Positions 38,821 through 47,214 of a stretch of DNA of 64,000 nt are shown here, one piece after another. Position numbers and translations under genes: made by a program. Origin of the DNA: Sterolibacterium denitrificans (GTDB lineage Bacteria > Pseudomonadota > Gammaproteobacteria > Burkholderiales > Rhodocyclaceae); contig NZ_LT837803.1 of the NCBI RefSeq assembly GCF_900174485.1, positions 620,001 through 684,000 on the forward strand, written 5' to 3'. Each line of letters starts with the position of its first letter. The first letter of the stretch is position 1. Below the pieces are notes generated by a model. That model saw nothing but the letters and a program-made list of their open reading frames with translations, had not been told where the DNA came from and searched no databases.

Positions 38821-39723
38821 TCACGCGAACCTGGCAATCACCTCGTCGGCGTAGCGCCGGATCGCGTCTTTCTTCATCTGCAGCGTCGGCTGCTGCTGCA
38901 TGATCTTGCCCACGCCTTCCTCGGCGGCCATGCCGGGCAGCGCCCAGGGGGTGACTTGCAGATCGGTGATGCCCAGGTCTTCGAGGCGCTTGATGTCGTC
39001 GATGGTCGTCGCGTCGGGGCAGTGCAGCATGATGTCGAACGGCTCTTTCTCGCGGCCGCATTCGCGCCGGTAGCGGTTGAGTTCATCGACGATGCCGGGA
39101 ATCTCCGCCTTGTTGTGGATCACGCTGAGCCAGCCGTCGCCGAGGCGCGCGGCGCGCTGCATGGCCGGGGCGGTGGCGCCGCCGACGTAGATCGGAATCT
39201 TCTTTTTCGGCGTCGGCGCCATGATGACGCGGTCGAAGTCGACGTGCTTGCCGTGGAACTCCTGGAAGCCGCCCTGCATCAGCAGGCGGATGGCCTGGAT
39301 GGCTTCGTCCTGGCGCTTGCCGCGCGTCTTCATGTCGATGTTGAGCCACTTGAATTCCTCGGGCATCCAGGCCAGCCCCACGCCCAGCGCGACGCGGCAG
39401 TTGGAAACTTCGGCAACCGAACAGAGGCTCTTGGCTTCGAGCAGCGGCTGGCGGATGGCCAGGCGCAGCACCGAGGGGATGAAGCGGATGCGCTGGGTGA
39501 CCACGGCCATCGCCGTCATCGCCACCCAGGGGTCGAGCACCGGCATGTCGAGCGGCCAGAAACGCGAGCCGTCCGGCGTGTAGGGGTAGGGCACGGAGAC
39601 TTTTTCCGGGAAGAACGGCGCATCGGCGACCTGGATGCTGTCCCAACCGTGCGTGTCGGCGGTGCGGGCGATTTCCTGGTGTTCGCAGGGATCGACCATG
39701 AACAGGTGAAAGCCGAATCTCAT
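38821..39723 (-). CDS. LLM-class oxidoreductase, probable F420-dependent (Rv2161c-like)
   Basis: 300-residue luciferase-like (TIM-barrel) oxidoreductase. MRFGFHLFMVDPCEHQEIARTA, VTQRIRFIPSVLRLAIRQPLLEAKSL, RVALGVGLAWMPEEF and PIYVGGATAPAMQRAARLGDGW are features of the LLM group annotated as F420-dependent in actinobacteria, but FMN use is possible. The presence of FbiC and an F420 reductase in the window supports F420. AAAGGAGG lies upstream with 10-base spacing. Divergent from the FadF-like gene with a 197-base promoter region. Confidence 0.85.
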   Translation of the reverse strand: MRFGFHLFMVDPCEHQEIARTADTHGWDSIQVADAPFFPEKVSVPYPYTPDGSRFWPLDMPVLDPWVAMTAMAVVTQRIRFIPSVLRLAIRQPLLEAKSLCSVAEVSNCRVALGVGLAWMPEEFKWLNIDMKTRGKRQDEAIQAIRLLMQGGFQEFHGKHVDFDRVIMAPTPKKKIPIYVGGATAPAMQRAARLGDGWLSVIHNKAEIPGIVDELNRYRRECGREKEPFDIMLHCPDATTIDDIKRLEDLGITDLQVTPWALPGMAAEEGVGKIMQQQPTLQMKKDAIRRYADEVIARFA

Positions 39724-39920
39724 GATGATGTTTCCTCCTTTTATTGGTGTTTTCGACGAGGCGCCGAAGCCCTCCGGATTCACCGCAACGGGAAGCCGCA
39801 GGCTTGCAGGCAGGGGCATAAACCGCTATCTTGCCGGATTTCGCGCCAGAGCGGGCGTACTGTTTTGCGCTCGTCCTTCGGCCGCGACTTTACCGAATAT
39901 CCGGGTCATTCTAGCCGCCG

Positions 39921-41927
39921 ATGTATTCCATATCCGCCATCCATTATGTCTTTCTCGCGCTGCTGCTGACGGCCGCCCTGGTCAGCCTGGGTTTCGGCCT
40001 GCGCAAATACTGGCAGCGCATCAGCCACGGCCAGGCCTGGTTCGGCAAGGAGCTCACCAGGGAGGCCGTGTTGGCCAAGGTGAATTGGGCGACCTTCATC
40101 CGCCGCGGCCTGTTGCTGGAACGTCTGAAGAAGCGGCCGATTTCCGGTATCGCCCACAATCTGCTGTTCTTTGGCGCGATCATCGAAATCCTCGGCCACA
40201 GCGCCTATGGTCTGAGCTTTGTCGGCATCGAGGTTTATCAAAGCGGCTTTGGTCACTACTTCATGGAGCTGGCGCGCGAAATCGCCGGCCTGATGATCCT
40301 CGTCGGCATCCTGTTCTTCGCCCTGCGCCGCCTCGCCCCGCCCGAGCGCCTGACCGCCGCCGGCTACACGCGCAAGGGCTTCTCGCCGATGGAAGCGTTG
40401 CTGCTGGCCACCGCCCTGCTCGGTTTCATCGCCGAAGGCTTCCGCCTGACCAATCCCGAAGTCCACAGCCAGTTCGAATTCGTCGGCAACTTCATTGCCG
40501 GTTTGCTCTCCGGCGGCGAGCCGCAGATTCTTGCCGGCGGCAATCTGGCGCTGTGGTGGCTGCACATGCTGTTCGGCTGCGCTTTCATCGCGCTGATCGG
40601 CCATACGCCGATGTCGCACATGGTGCTGGGCCTGACCAATTCGGGGCTGGCCAACAAGCGCGCGGGCATCAATCTGGCACCCATCGACTTCGATGCCGAG
40701 CCTGAAGACGGCGAGAAAGAAGCGGAACTGCTGCTGGGCGCCAACAGGATTTCCCAGTTGAGCCAGAAGTACCTGATGGATGCGTCGACCTGCCTGTGGT
40801 GCGGCCGCTGTCATGAAGTCTGTCCGGCGGCGCAGACCGGCAAGGCGCTTTCGCCCAAGTCCATCATGGCCACCTGTGCCGAATACATGGCGCAGGGAAA
40901 GTTCGATGATGAATCGCTGATCGAGACCATCGGCAAGGAAGCCGTCTTCAATTGCACCACCTGCGCGGCCTGTATCGAGGAATGTCCGGTCAGCAATGCG
41001 CCGGCGGAAATCGTCCTGGAACTGCGCCGCAACTTCGTCATGGAGCAGTCGGACATGCCCGACACCATGGCGGCGGCGAATGCCAACCTGGAAAAACGCG
41101 GCCACCCCTTCGTCGGCACCTCGGCCAACGTCGAAGACTGGAAGCAGGGACTGCCGTTCGAGGTGCCGCTGTTCGAGCCGGGCAAGACGGAATACCTGTT
41201 CTGGCTGGGTTGCGCCGTGACCTACGAGGAACGGGCGCAGAACATCGCCCGCGCCATGGCCCGGCTGCTGGAAGCCGCCGGCATTTCCTGGGGGGTGCTC
41301 GAAGGTCCGCACTGCACCGGCGATCCGGCCAAGATGATGGGTAACGAAATGCAGTTCGTCGAGATTGCCCAGGGCAACATCGAGGAATTCCAGGAGTTGC
41401 AGATCCACAAGGTGATCACCACCTGCGCCCATTGCTTCAACAGTTTCGACCGCTACTATCCGCAACTGGGCGGCGAATGGCAGACCATTCCGCATGCCGT
41501 TTTCATCGACGAGCTGATCAAGACCGGCAAGCTCAAGGTGCGTCAGGATGGCGAGAAGATCACCTTCCACGATCCCTGCTATCTGGCGCGCCACAACGGC
41601 ATCGTCGATGAGACGCGCAACGTGGTCTCCTCGGTCGGCAAGCTGGTCGAGATGCCGCGCCATGGCAAGAACAGCTTCTGCTGCGGCGCCGGCGGCGGCA
41701 ACTACTGGGGTGGCCAGGGCGGCACGGCTCGCATCAACGACGTGCGCGCCGAGGAAGCCTTCGCCACCGGCGCTGATAAAATCGCCACTTCCTGCCCGTT
41801 CTGCAACCTGATGCTGACTTCCAGCGCAAGCAAGCACAGCGAAGAGCGCAAGGTCTTCGACATCGCCGAGCTGGTGCTGGACAAGCTGGAAAACCGCCCG
41901 GCGGCCTGGGATCGGACCTTGGCCTGA
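39921..41927 (+). CDS. Membrane Fe-S oxidoreductase, FadF/heterodisulfide-reductase-like
   Basis: 668 residues. The first 245 residues hold about five membrane helices of a cytochrome b/NarI-like domain. Two 4Fe-4S motifs follow: C291-x2-C294-x2-C297-x3-C301 (CLWCGRCHEVCP) and C345-x2-C348-x2-C351-x3-C355 (CTTCAACIEECP). The C-terminal half has two CCG domains, with TCAHCFN, HDPCY and FCCGAGGG. Such proteins carry electrons from electron-transfer flavoprotein or acyl-CoA dehydrogenases to the quinone pool. First gene of the CoA-ester catabolic operon. Confidence 0.92.
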   Translation: MYSISAIHYVFLALLLTAALVSLGFGLRKYWQRISHGQAWFGKELTREAVLAKVNWATFIRRGLLLERLKKRPISGIAHNLLFFGAIIEILGHSAYGLSFVGIEVYQSGFGHYFMELAREIAGLMILVGILFFALRRLAPPERLTAAGYTRKGFSPMEALLLATALLGFIAEGFRLTNPEVHSQFEFVGNFIAGLLSGGEPQILAGGNLALWWLHMLFGCAFIALIGHTPMSHMVLGLTNSGLANKRAGINLAPIDFDAEPEDGEKEAELLLGANRISQLSQKYLMDASTCLWCGRCHEVCPAAQTGKALSPKSIMATCAEYMAQGKFDDESLIETIGKEAVFNCTTCAACIEECPVSNAPAEIVLELRRNFVMEQSDMPDTMAAANANLEKRGHPFVGTSANVEDWKQGLPFEVPLFEPGKTEYLFWLGCAVTYEERAQNIARAMARLLEAAGISWGVLEGPHCTGDPAKMMGNEMQFVEIAQGNIEEFQELQIHKVITTCAHCFNSFDRYYPQLGGEWQTIPHAVFIDELIKTGKLKVRQDGEKITFHDPCYLARHNGIVDETRNVVSSVGKLVEMPRHGKNSFCCGAGGGNYWGGQGGTARINDVRAEEAFATGADKIATSCPFCNLMLTSSASKHSEERKVFDIAELVLDKLENRPAAWDRTLA

Positions 41928-41972
41928 GCGCGCAGCAGCATCCATTGAAACCAACCGTAATGAGGATATCCG

Positions 41973-43163
41973 ATGAGCCGCGCACTTGACGACGTCATCG
42001 TCGTGGATCTGACACGGCAGTTCTGCGCTGCCCTGTCGGGTGCCTTCCTGGCCGACTTCGGCGCCCGCGTCATCCGTCTCGACCTGCTGCCGGCGGCGCG
42101 CGGCCGGCATGCCGGCCATGGCGGCTGGAACCATGAGGCCGACTTGATCCATCGCAACAAGGAAAGCCTGGCGCTCGATCCGCAGAGCAGCGAAGGCAAG
42201 GCACTGCTGCAGGAGGTCGTCGCCAAGGCCGATGTGCTGATCACCGACTGGCAGCGCGACGAACTGGCCGCCCTGGGACTGGATTACGCCAGTGTCGCCA
42301 AGCGCCGTGCCGACATCATCTACGGCCGCCTTTCCGGTTTCGGCCCGACCGGCCCGGATGCCGATCTGCCGGCCATCGACGAACTGGCCGCCGCGCGTAC
42401 CGGGATGATGCCCATCCTGCCGCAGCCCGGCCAGCCGCCGGTGTACACGGGTTCCGGCGCCATGCACGCGGGCGTGATGCTGGCTTTCGGCGTGGTCACC
42501 GCGCTGGTGCATCGCGTCGATTCCAATGAAGGCCAGGAAGTCGATGTCTCGCTGTTCGGCGCCAACATGTATGGTGCGGCGCTGGACATCCAGGCCTTCC
42601 TCGCCATCGGCAAGGGCGACCGCCTGCTCAACCCGATTTCGCGTCTGGACGTCTCCAATCCGATGTCCGGCTCGCTCTACCCGAGCGCCGACGGGCGCTG
42701 GGTGACGCTGACCATGCCGGATACCGACCGCTGGTGGCCGACCTTCTCGCAACTGGTCGGCATCGCCACCGACGATCCGCGTTTCGATACCCACGACAAA
42801 CGTACCGAGAGTAATCGCCTGCTGCTCATCGAGGCCCTGGAGGCCGCCTTCCAGCAGCAGCCCGGCACGTACTGGCGTCAGGCATTCCAGGAGAAGCAGC
42901 TTTCCGCCGACGTCATCGAGCAGTTCGACTATCCGGCGAACGACCCGCAAGTGGCGGCCAACCGCTACATCATGGAACTCGATCACCCCAGCCATGGACG
43001 GGTGAAGAGCCTGGGCTTCCCGATCTACATGAGCGAGAGCACGGCGCGCCTGGACAAGCTCGCGCCCGCCATCGGCCAGCACAGCCGCGCCGTGCTGCGC
43101 GATCTGCTGGGCATCGGCGAAGACCGATTCCACCAACTCAACGCCGCCGGCGTCGTGGCCTGA
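41973..43163 (+). CDS. CaiB/Frc family CoA-transferase (first of two)
   Basis: 396-residue family III CoA-transferase. VIVVDLTRQFCAALSGAFLADFGARVIRLD is the N-terminal signature. IDELAAARTGMM carries the Asp expected at the catalytic position, although the context differs from the usual FD-x-x-x-QA-x-SG. GQEVDVSLFGANMYGAALD is the family's central motif. Probably activates the substrate acid by CoA transfer, or serves as racemase-like partner of the next gene. GAGGATATCCG lies upstream of the ATG; the gap to the second transferase is 14 bases. Confidence 0.9.
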   Translation: MSRALDDVIVVDLTRQFCAALSGAFLADFGARVIRLDLLPAARGRHAGHGGWNHEADLIHRNKESLALDPQSSEGKALLQEVVAKADVLITDWQRDELAALGLDYASVAKRRADIIYGRLSGFGPTGPDADLPAIDELAAARTGMMPILPQPGQPPVYTGSGAMHAGVMLAFGVVTALVHRVDSNEGQEVDVSLFGANMYGAALDIQAFLAIGKGDRLLNPISRLDVSNPMSGSLYPSADGRWVTLTMPDTDRWWPTFSQLVGIATDDPRFDTHDKRTESNRLLLIEALEAAFQQQPGTYWRQAFQEKQLSADVIEQFDYPANDPQVAANRYIMELDHPSHGRVKSLGFPIYMSESTARLDKLAPAIGQHSRAVLRDLLGIGEDRFHQLNAAGVVA

Positions 43164-43177
43164 GCGAGGAGGACAAC

Positions 43178-44404
43178 ATGGGCAATATGGACAACATGGC
43201 AAAAGCACTCAAAGGCCTGCGCGTCGTCGATCTCACCGTCTGGTTCCAGGGGCCGGTGGCGGCGCAGTACCTGGCCGACTTCGGCGCCGAAGTCATCAAG
43301 GTCGAGCGCCCCAACGGCGGCGACCAGGCGCGCGGCGTGCGCTCCATCAAGTCGCTGGAAATCGGCGACTGGAACCAGTACTTCCTGGTCATCAACCGCA
43401 ACAAGAAAAGCATCGCCATCGACCTGAAGAAGCCCAGCGGGCAGAAAATCTTCTATCGCATGATCGAGAAGGCCGACGTCTTCTTGTCCAACCTCGCGCC
43501 GGAACAGCTCGCCGCCTGGAATCTTTCCTACGAGCAACTCAGCGCCGTCAATCCCAGGCTGATCTACGCCACCAATACCGGCTATGGCCGCTATGGCGGC
43601 GCTTCCAAGCCTTCGTTCGACATGACCGTGCAGGCGCTCACCGGCGTCATGGCGCGGCTGGGCGAGCCGGGCCAGCCGCCGATCTACATCGGTATGGGCT
43701 CGGGCGATGCCTACGGCGGCATCATGTCGGCGCTGGGCATCATGCTGGCGGTGTATCAGCGCAAGCGCACCGGCAAGGGCCAGGCGCTGGATGCCTCGCT
43801 GTATGGCGCCCAACTGTATCTGGCCGCGCCGCATCTGCAGGCTTTCCTCGCCGGCGACAGGACTGCGGCGCTGCAGAAATCGCGCAAGCAGGTCGAGAAC
43901 CCGCTGTGGAACCTCTATCCGACCGCGGGCAAGTGGGTGTATGTCTGCGAAGCCAACGATGATGCCCGCTTCGCCGCGCTGTGCCAGGCGCTGGGTGACG
44001 CGGCCCTGACGCAGGATGCGCGTTTCAGGACGGCGGAATTGCGCAAGCAGCACAACGAAGCGCTGATCGAGGTGATCGAGGCGCACACGCTGAAGTTCGA
44101 CCATGCCGGGCTGCTGGCAGCCTTCAGGCAGGCCGGCATCCTGGCCCAGCCGGTCAACAACCTGGCCGACGTCATCCGCGACGAGCAGGCCTGGCAGAAC
44201 GACTACTTCATGAAAGCCTATTGCGAGGAAGTGCAGCGCGAGGTCGACGTGCGCGGCCTGCCGGTGACCCTCTCGAAGACGCCGGGCCGGATCGACACCC
44301 TGGGGCCGCAACTGGGCCAGGATACCGAGCTCCTGATGATGGACCTGCTCGGCTACGAGTGGGAAGAGATCGAGGCGCTGAAGGCCGAGGGCGCCATTCC
44401 GTAA
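43178..44404 (+). CDS. CaiB/Frc family CoA-transferase (second of two)
   Basis: 408 residues. LRVVDLTVWFQGPVAAQYLADFGAEVIKVE opens the protein; SFDMTVQALTGVMARLGEPG holds the canonical catalytic Asp; KGQALDASLYGAQLYLA follows. Unlike the upstream paralogue it has the standard catalytic context, so the two may form a heteromeric enzyme or act on different acids. A REP-like inverted repeat lies directly downstream. Confidence 0.92.
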   Translation: MGNMDNMAKALKGLRVVDLTVWFQGPVAAQYLADFGAEVIKVERPNGGDQARGVRSIKSLEIGDWNQYFLVINRNKKSIAIDLKKPSGQKIFYRMIEKADVFLSNLAPEQLAAWNLSYEQLSAVNPRLIYATNTGYGRYGGASKPSFDMTVQALTGVMARLGEPGQPPIYIGMGSGDAYGGIMSALGIMLAVYQRKRTGKGQALDASLYGAQLYLAAPHLQAFLAGDRTAALQKSRKQVENPLWNLYPTAGKWVYVCEANDDARFAALCQALGDAALTQDARFRTAELRKQHNEALIEVIEAHTLKFDHAGLLAAFRQAGILAQPVNNLADVIRDEQAWQNDYFMKAYCEEVQREVDVRGLPVTLSKTPGRIDTLGPQLGQDTELLMMDLLGYEWEEIEALKAEGAIP

Positions 44405-44428
44405 GGGAATGACAATACGGTTTGGTTG

Positions 44429-44497
44429 CGTCATCCCCGCGCAGGCGGGAATCCACCGAGGCAGCACAACTGGATCCCCGCCTGCGCGGGGATGACG
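44429..44497. repeat. Inverted pair of REP-like elements
   Basis: A 27-base unit (CGTCATCCCCGCGCAGGCGG... at 44429-44455) is repeated in reverse complement at 44471-44497 with one mismatch and a 15-base loop. A related single unit occurs at 62831-62856 and a decayed one at 45478-45526. Sequences of the GTCATTCCCGCGCAGGCGGGAATCC type are widespread intergenic repeats in proteobacteria; here the pair could form a long hairpin between two cistrons. Confidence 0.8.
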
Positions 44498-44529
44498 TGC
44501 GGTAAAACACGACAGGGAAGGGATCATCA

Positions 44530-45441
44530 ATGAGCTGGACCGACTGGAGCATCGCCGCCGGCGACGGCCTCGACAACTTCAAGGAAATCATCTACGAAAA
44601 GAAGCATCATCAGGCGCTGGGCGGCGGCATCGCGCGCATTTCGCTGAACAAGCCCGACCGCATGAACACGCTGACGATCGCCACCGTCGATGAAATGTTC
44701 CGCGCCTTCTACGACGCCAACCACGATCCGTCCATCGGCGTGATCATCGTCGCCGGCAAGGGCAAGCACTTCGGCGCCGGCGGCGACGTGGACTGGGAAC
44801 GCTGGGGCCTGCGCGAAGCCTTCTACAACCGCTATCCGCACAACCGCCTGATGCGCATGTCGCGCAAACCCATCATCGCGCAGGTGCAGGGCTACTGCAT
44901 CGCCGGCCACAACCACATGGCCTATTGCTGCGACTTCACCATCGCCGCCGACAACGCCGTGTTCGGCCAGGCCGGCCCGCGCGTTTCCTCGCCGGCCGAC
45001 GGCTTCTTCGTGCCCTATCTCTCCAAGGTCATCGGCACCAAGAAGGCGCGCGAAATGTGGATGCTGTGCCGCAAGTACAAGGCCGACGAAGCCTTGAGCA
45101 TGGGCTTGGTGAATACCGTCGTGCCGCTCGAACGGCTGGAAGCCGAAGTGGATGCCTGGTGCGAGGAACTGCTCGCCAAGAGCCCCGGCTGCCTGGAAGT
45201 GCTGAAAGCCGCTTTCGACCAGGAGATGGATGGCTACAAGGAATCCTGCGTGATTTCCGCCAACATGTACCCGGACTGGTTCGACATGCCCGAAGGCAAG
45301 GAAGGCGGTTCCGCCTTCGTCGAAAAGCGCACGCCCGAGTTCTGGAGCATCCGCAGCCGCGAAGCCGCCGCCCAGGAAAAGCTGCTGCAGGAATACGAGG
45401 AAATCCAGGCGGCCCGCAAGGCCGGGACCGGGAAGAACTGA
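44530..45441 (+). CDS. Crotonase-fold ring-cleaving hydrolase, MenB/BadI-like
   Basis: 303 residues. ISLNKPDRMNTLTIATVDEM and FGAGGDVDWERWG build the CoA site and oxyanion hole. At both hydratase Glu positions this protein differs: CIAGHNHMAYCCD replaces the ...GGGCE... motif, and FGQAGPRVSSPADGFF replaces the second Glu motif. The latter and KKAREMWMLCRKYKADEALSMGLVNTVVPLERLE closely follow MenB and BadI (ketocyclohexanecarboxyl-CoA hydrolase). It is therefore probably a C-C bond-forming or ring-opening enzyme on a beta-keto CoA ester, not a hydratase. The C-terminal 60 residues are a charged helix. Confidence 0.87.
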   Translation: MSWTDWSIAAGDGLDNFKEIIYEKKHHQALGGGIARISLNKPDRMNTLTIATVDEMFRAFYDANHDPSIGVIIVAGKGKHFGAGGDVDWERWGLREAFYNRYPHNRLMRMSRKPIIAQVQGYCIAGHNHMAYCCDFTIAADNAVFGQAGPRVSSPADGFFVPYLSKVIGTKKAREMWMLCRKYKADEALSMGLVNTVVPLERLEAEVDAWCEELLAKSPGCLEVLKAAFDQEMDGYKESCVISANMYPDWFDMPEGKEGGSAFVEKRTPEFWSIRSREAAAQEKLLQEYEEIQAARKAGTGKN

Positions 45442-45477
45442 GCTTCAATCGGCAGCAGACCGCAACGACGAACGCGC

Positions 45478-45526
45478 CATTTCCGCGCAGGCGCCCCGAA
45501 GGCAGTGCCCCTGGGGCGTGGGAATG
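45478..45526. repeat. Degenerate REP-like hairpin
   Basis: CATTTCCGCGCAGGCGCCCC (45478-45497) faces GGGGCGTGGGAATG (45513-45526) in inverted orientation; the CGCCCC/GGGGCG core pairs perfectly. The first arm shares TTCCGCGCAGGCG with the better conserved elements at 44429 and 62831. It fills most of the 155-base gap before the thiolase-like gene. Confidence 0.5.
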
Positions 45527-45596
45527 AGATCGTCGATTGGCGAAGCATCCGCCTGAACCGCAGTCATTGCTTGGTATCGCAACAACAGGAGAAACA

Positions 45597-46760
45597 ATGC
45601 TCAAGGACAAGGCCTGTATCGTCGGCATCGGAGAAACCGGCTACTGCCGCAAGCCCGGCTCCGGCCTTTCGGAAATGGCGCTGCAGCTCAAGGCGGCCGT
45701 GGCCGCCATCGAAGACGCCGGATTGAAAGCCAGCCAGATCGACGGCATCCTGCCGTTTCCCAACCTCGGCAAGTCGGAAGCATTCGCCGCCAGCCTGGGC
45801 TGCGGCAACCTGCGCTTTGCCGCCACCTTGCACATGGGCGGCGCCTCGCCCGTTGCCGGCTTGCGCGCCGCCGCCCTGGCGGTGACCCAGGGCGCGGCCG
45901 ACTACGTGCTGGTGCCCGGCGGCTGGAACGGTTTTTCCGGCGCCCGCGTGCGCGAAACCACCACCCAGGACGTCGATTCCATCCCCGGCGGGGCGATTGC
46001 GCGCGATTACTACATGCCCTACGGCTTTACCGCGCCGCCGCAATGGTATGCGCTGATGGCGCGGCGCCACATGCACGACTACGGCACGACGCAGGCGCAG
46101 CTTGGCGCGGTGGCCATCGCCATGAGAAAGCACGCCAACCTGAATCCGGCCGCGCTGATGCACGGCAAGCCGCTCACCATGGAAGACTATCTGGCTTCGA
46201 TGATGATCGCCGATCCCTACAAATTGCTCGATTGCTGTCTGGAAACCGATGGCGGCGGCGCCTTCATCGTCACCAGCGTCGAGCGCGCGCGCGACCTCAA
46301 GCAAAAGCCGATCTATCTCATGGGTGCCGGCGCCGGTCAACCCTATCCGGCCGACGACATCCCGAACCGCCGCGACATGCACAAGATCGGTCTGACCAAT
46401 GCCGCGCCGGAAGCCTTCCGCATGGCGGGCGTGACGCCCGCCGACATGGATTTCGCCCAGATCTACGACTGCTTCACCTTCGAAGTCATCCAGCAGATCG
46501 AGGAATGCGGCTTCTGCAAGCGCGGCGAGGGCGGTGCCTTCGTCGAGAACGGCGGCATCGAACTGGGCGGCCGCCTGCCGGTGAACACCCACGGCGGCCT
46601 GCTCTCGCATGCCCACTCGCTGGGCATCGGCCACCTCATCGAAGCCGTGCGCCAGTTGCGCGGCGAGTGCGGCGCGCGCCAGGTCCAGGATGCCGAAATC
46701 GGTGTGGTTACCGGCTGGGGCGATTTCGGCGACGGCAGCATCGCCATCCTGCGCCGCTGA
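45597..46760 (+). CDS. Thiolase-fold protein without catalytic Cys, Ltp2-like (probable retro-aldolase)
   Basis: 387-residue SCP2-thiolase-like protein. Where thiolases have the nucleophilic Cys (xCAS), this protein has HMGGAS (residues 79-84), so it cannot do the usual thiolysis. Other family parts remain: DYVLVPGGWNGFSG, LETDGGGAFIVTS, DFAQIYDCFTFEVIQQIEECGFC and NTHGGLLSHAHSLGIGHLIEAVRQL with the conserved His. Followed immediately by a DUF35 protein, the arrangement of Ltp2-ChsH2 aldolases that cleave the steroid side chain by retro-aldol reaction. AGGAG precedes the ATG at 45597. Confidence 0.9.
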   Translation: MLKDKACIVGIGETGYCRKPGSGLSEMALQLKAAVAAIEDAGLKASQIDGILPFPNLGKSEAFAASLGCGNLRFAATLHMGGASPVAGLRAAALAVTQGAADYVLVPGGWNGFSGARVRETTTQDVDSIPGGAIARDYYMPYGFTAPPQWYALMARRHMHDYGTTQAQLGAVAIAMRKHANLNPAALMHGKPLTMEDYLASMMIADPYKLLDCCLETDGGGAFIVTSVERARDLKQKPIYLMGAGAGQPYPADDIPNRRDMHKIGLTNAAPEAFRMAGVTPADMDFAQIYDCFTFEVIQQIEECGFCKRGEGGAFVENGGIELGGRLPVNTHGGLLSHAHSLGIGHLIEAVRQLRGECGARQVQDAEIGVVTGWGDFGDGSIAILRR

Positions 46761-46773
46761 CAAGGGGAAGATC

Positions 46774-47187
46774 ATGACAGACACGAGCTACAACAAGCCG
46801 CTGCCCCTGATGGAGGGGCTGACCAAGGCGTTCTACGATTTCTGCGCGCAAGGCGAGCTGCGCTTCCAGCGCTGCACCGACTGCGGCGCCTGGCGCCACG
46901 TGCCGCGCGAAATCTGCGCCGAATGCAGCTCCTTCAACTGGGAATGGGCCCAGTCCAGCGGCCGAGGCACGGTCTACACCTGGACCGTGGTCGAGCGCGC
47001 CCTGCATCCGGCCTTCGGCTCATCCGCCCCTTATGCGCCGGTGGTCGTCGAACTCGAAGGCGGCGTGCGCCTGCTGACGCAACTCAGCGACGTGCCGCCC
47101 AGCGAACTGAAGATCGGCATGCCGGTGACGGTGGATTTCAAGGCGGTGACGCCGGAAATCACCTTGCCGTATTTCAAGCGTGCCTGA
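46774..47187 (+). CDS. DUF35 OB-fold/zinc-ribbon protein (thiolase partner)
   Basis: 137 residues. Zinc ribbon C34-x2-C37-x10-C48-x2-C51 (CTDCGAWRHVPREICAEC) followed by an OB fold (GRGTVYTWTVVERALHP, YAPVVVELEGGVRLLTQL). DUF35 proteins form complexes with thiolase-fold enzymes and help bind or position the acyl-CoA. It starts 13 bases after the thiolase-like gene with AAGGGGA upstream, so the two proteins probably form one enzyme. Confidence 0.93.
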   Translation: MTDTSYNKPLPLMEGLTKAFYDFCAQGELRFQRCTDCGAWRHVPREICAECSSFNWEWAQSSGRGTVYTWTVVERALHPAFGSSAPYAPVVVELEGGVRLLTQLSDVPPSELKIGMPVTVDFKAVTPEITLPYFKRA

Positions 47188-47214
47188 AACACGAATTTTT
47201 TACGAGGAAAGAAC

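Noticed and set aside
39906-43208. Very long open frame on the minus strand opposite the FadF-like and first CoA-transferase genes
   Set aside because: Antisense shadow: low-complexity Gln/His/Arg/Asp composition caused by high-GC codon bias, while the plus strand carries clear domain motifs in the same place.
44429-44497. Repeat pair considered as CRISPR or intrinsic terminator
   Set aside because: Only two inverted units, no spacer array, and no T run after the hairpin; matches a dispersed intergenic repeat type instead.
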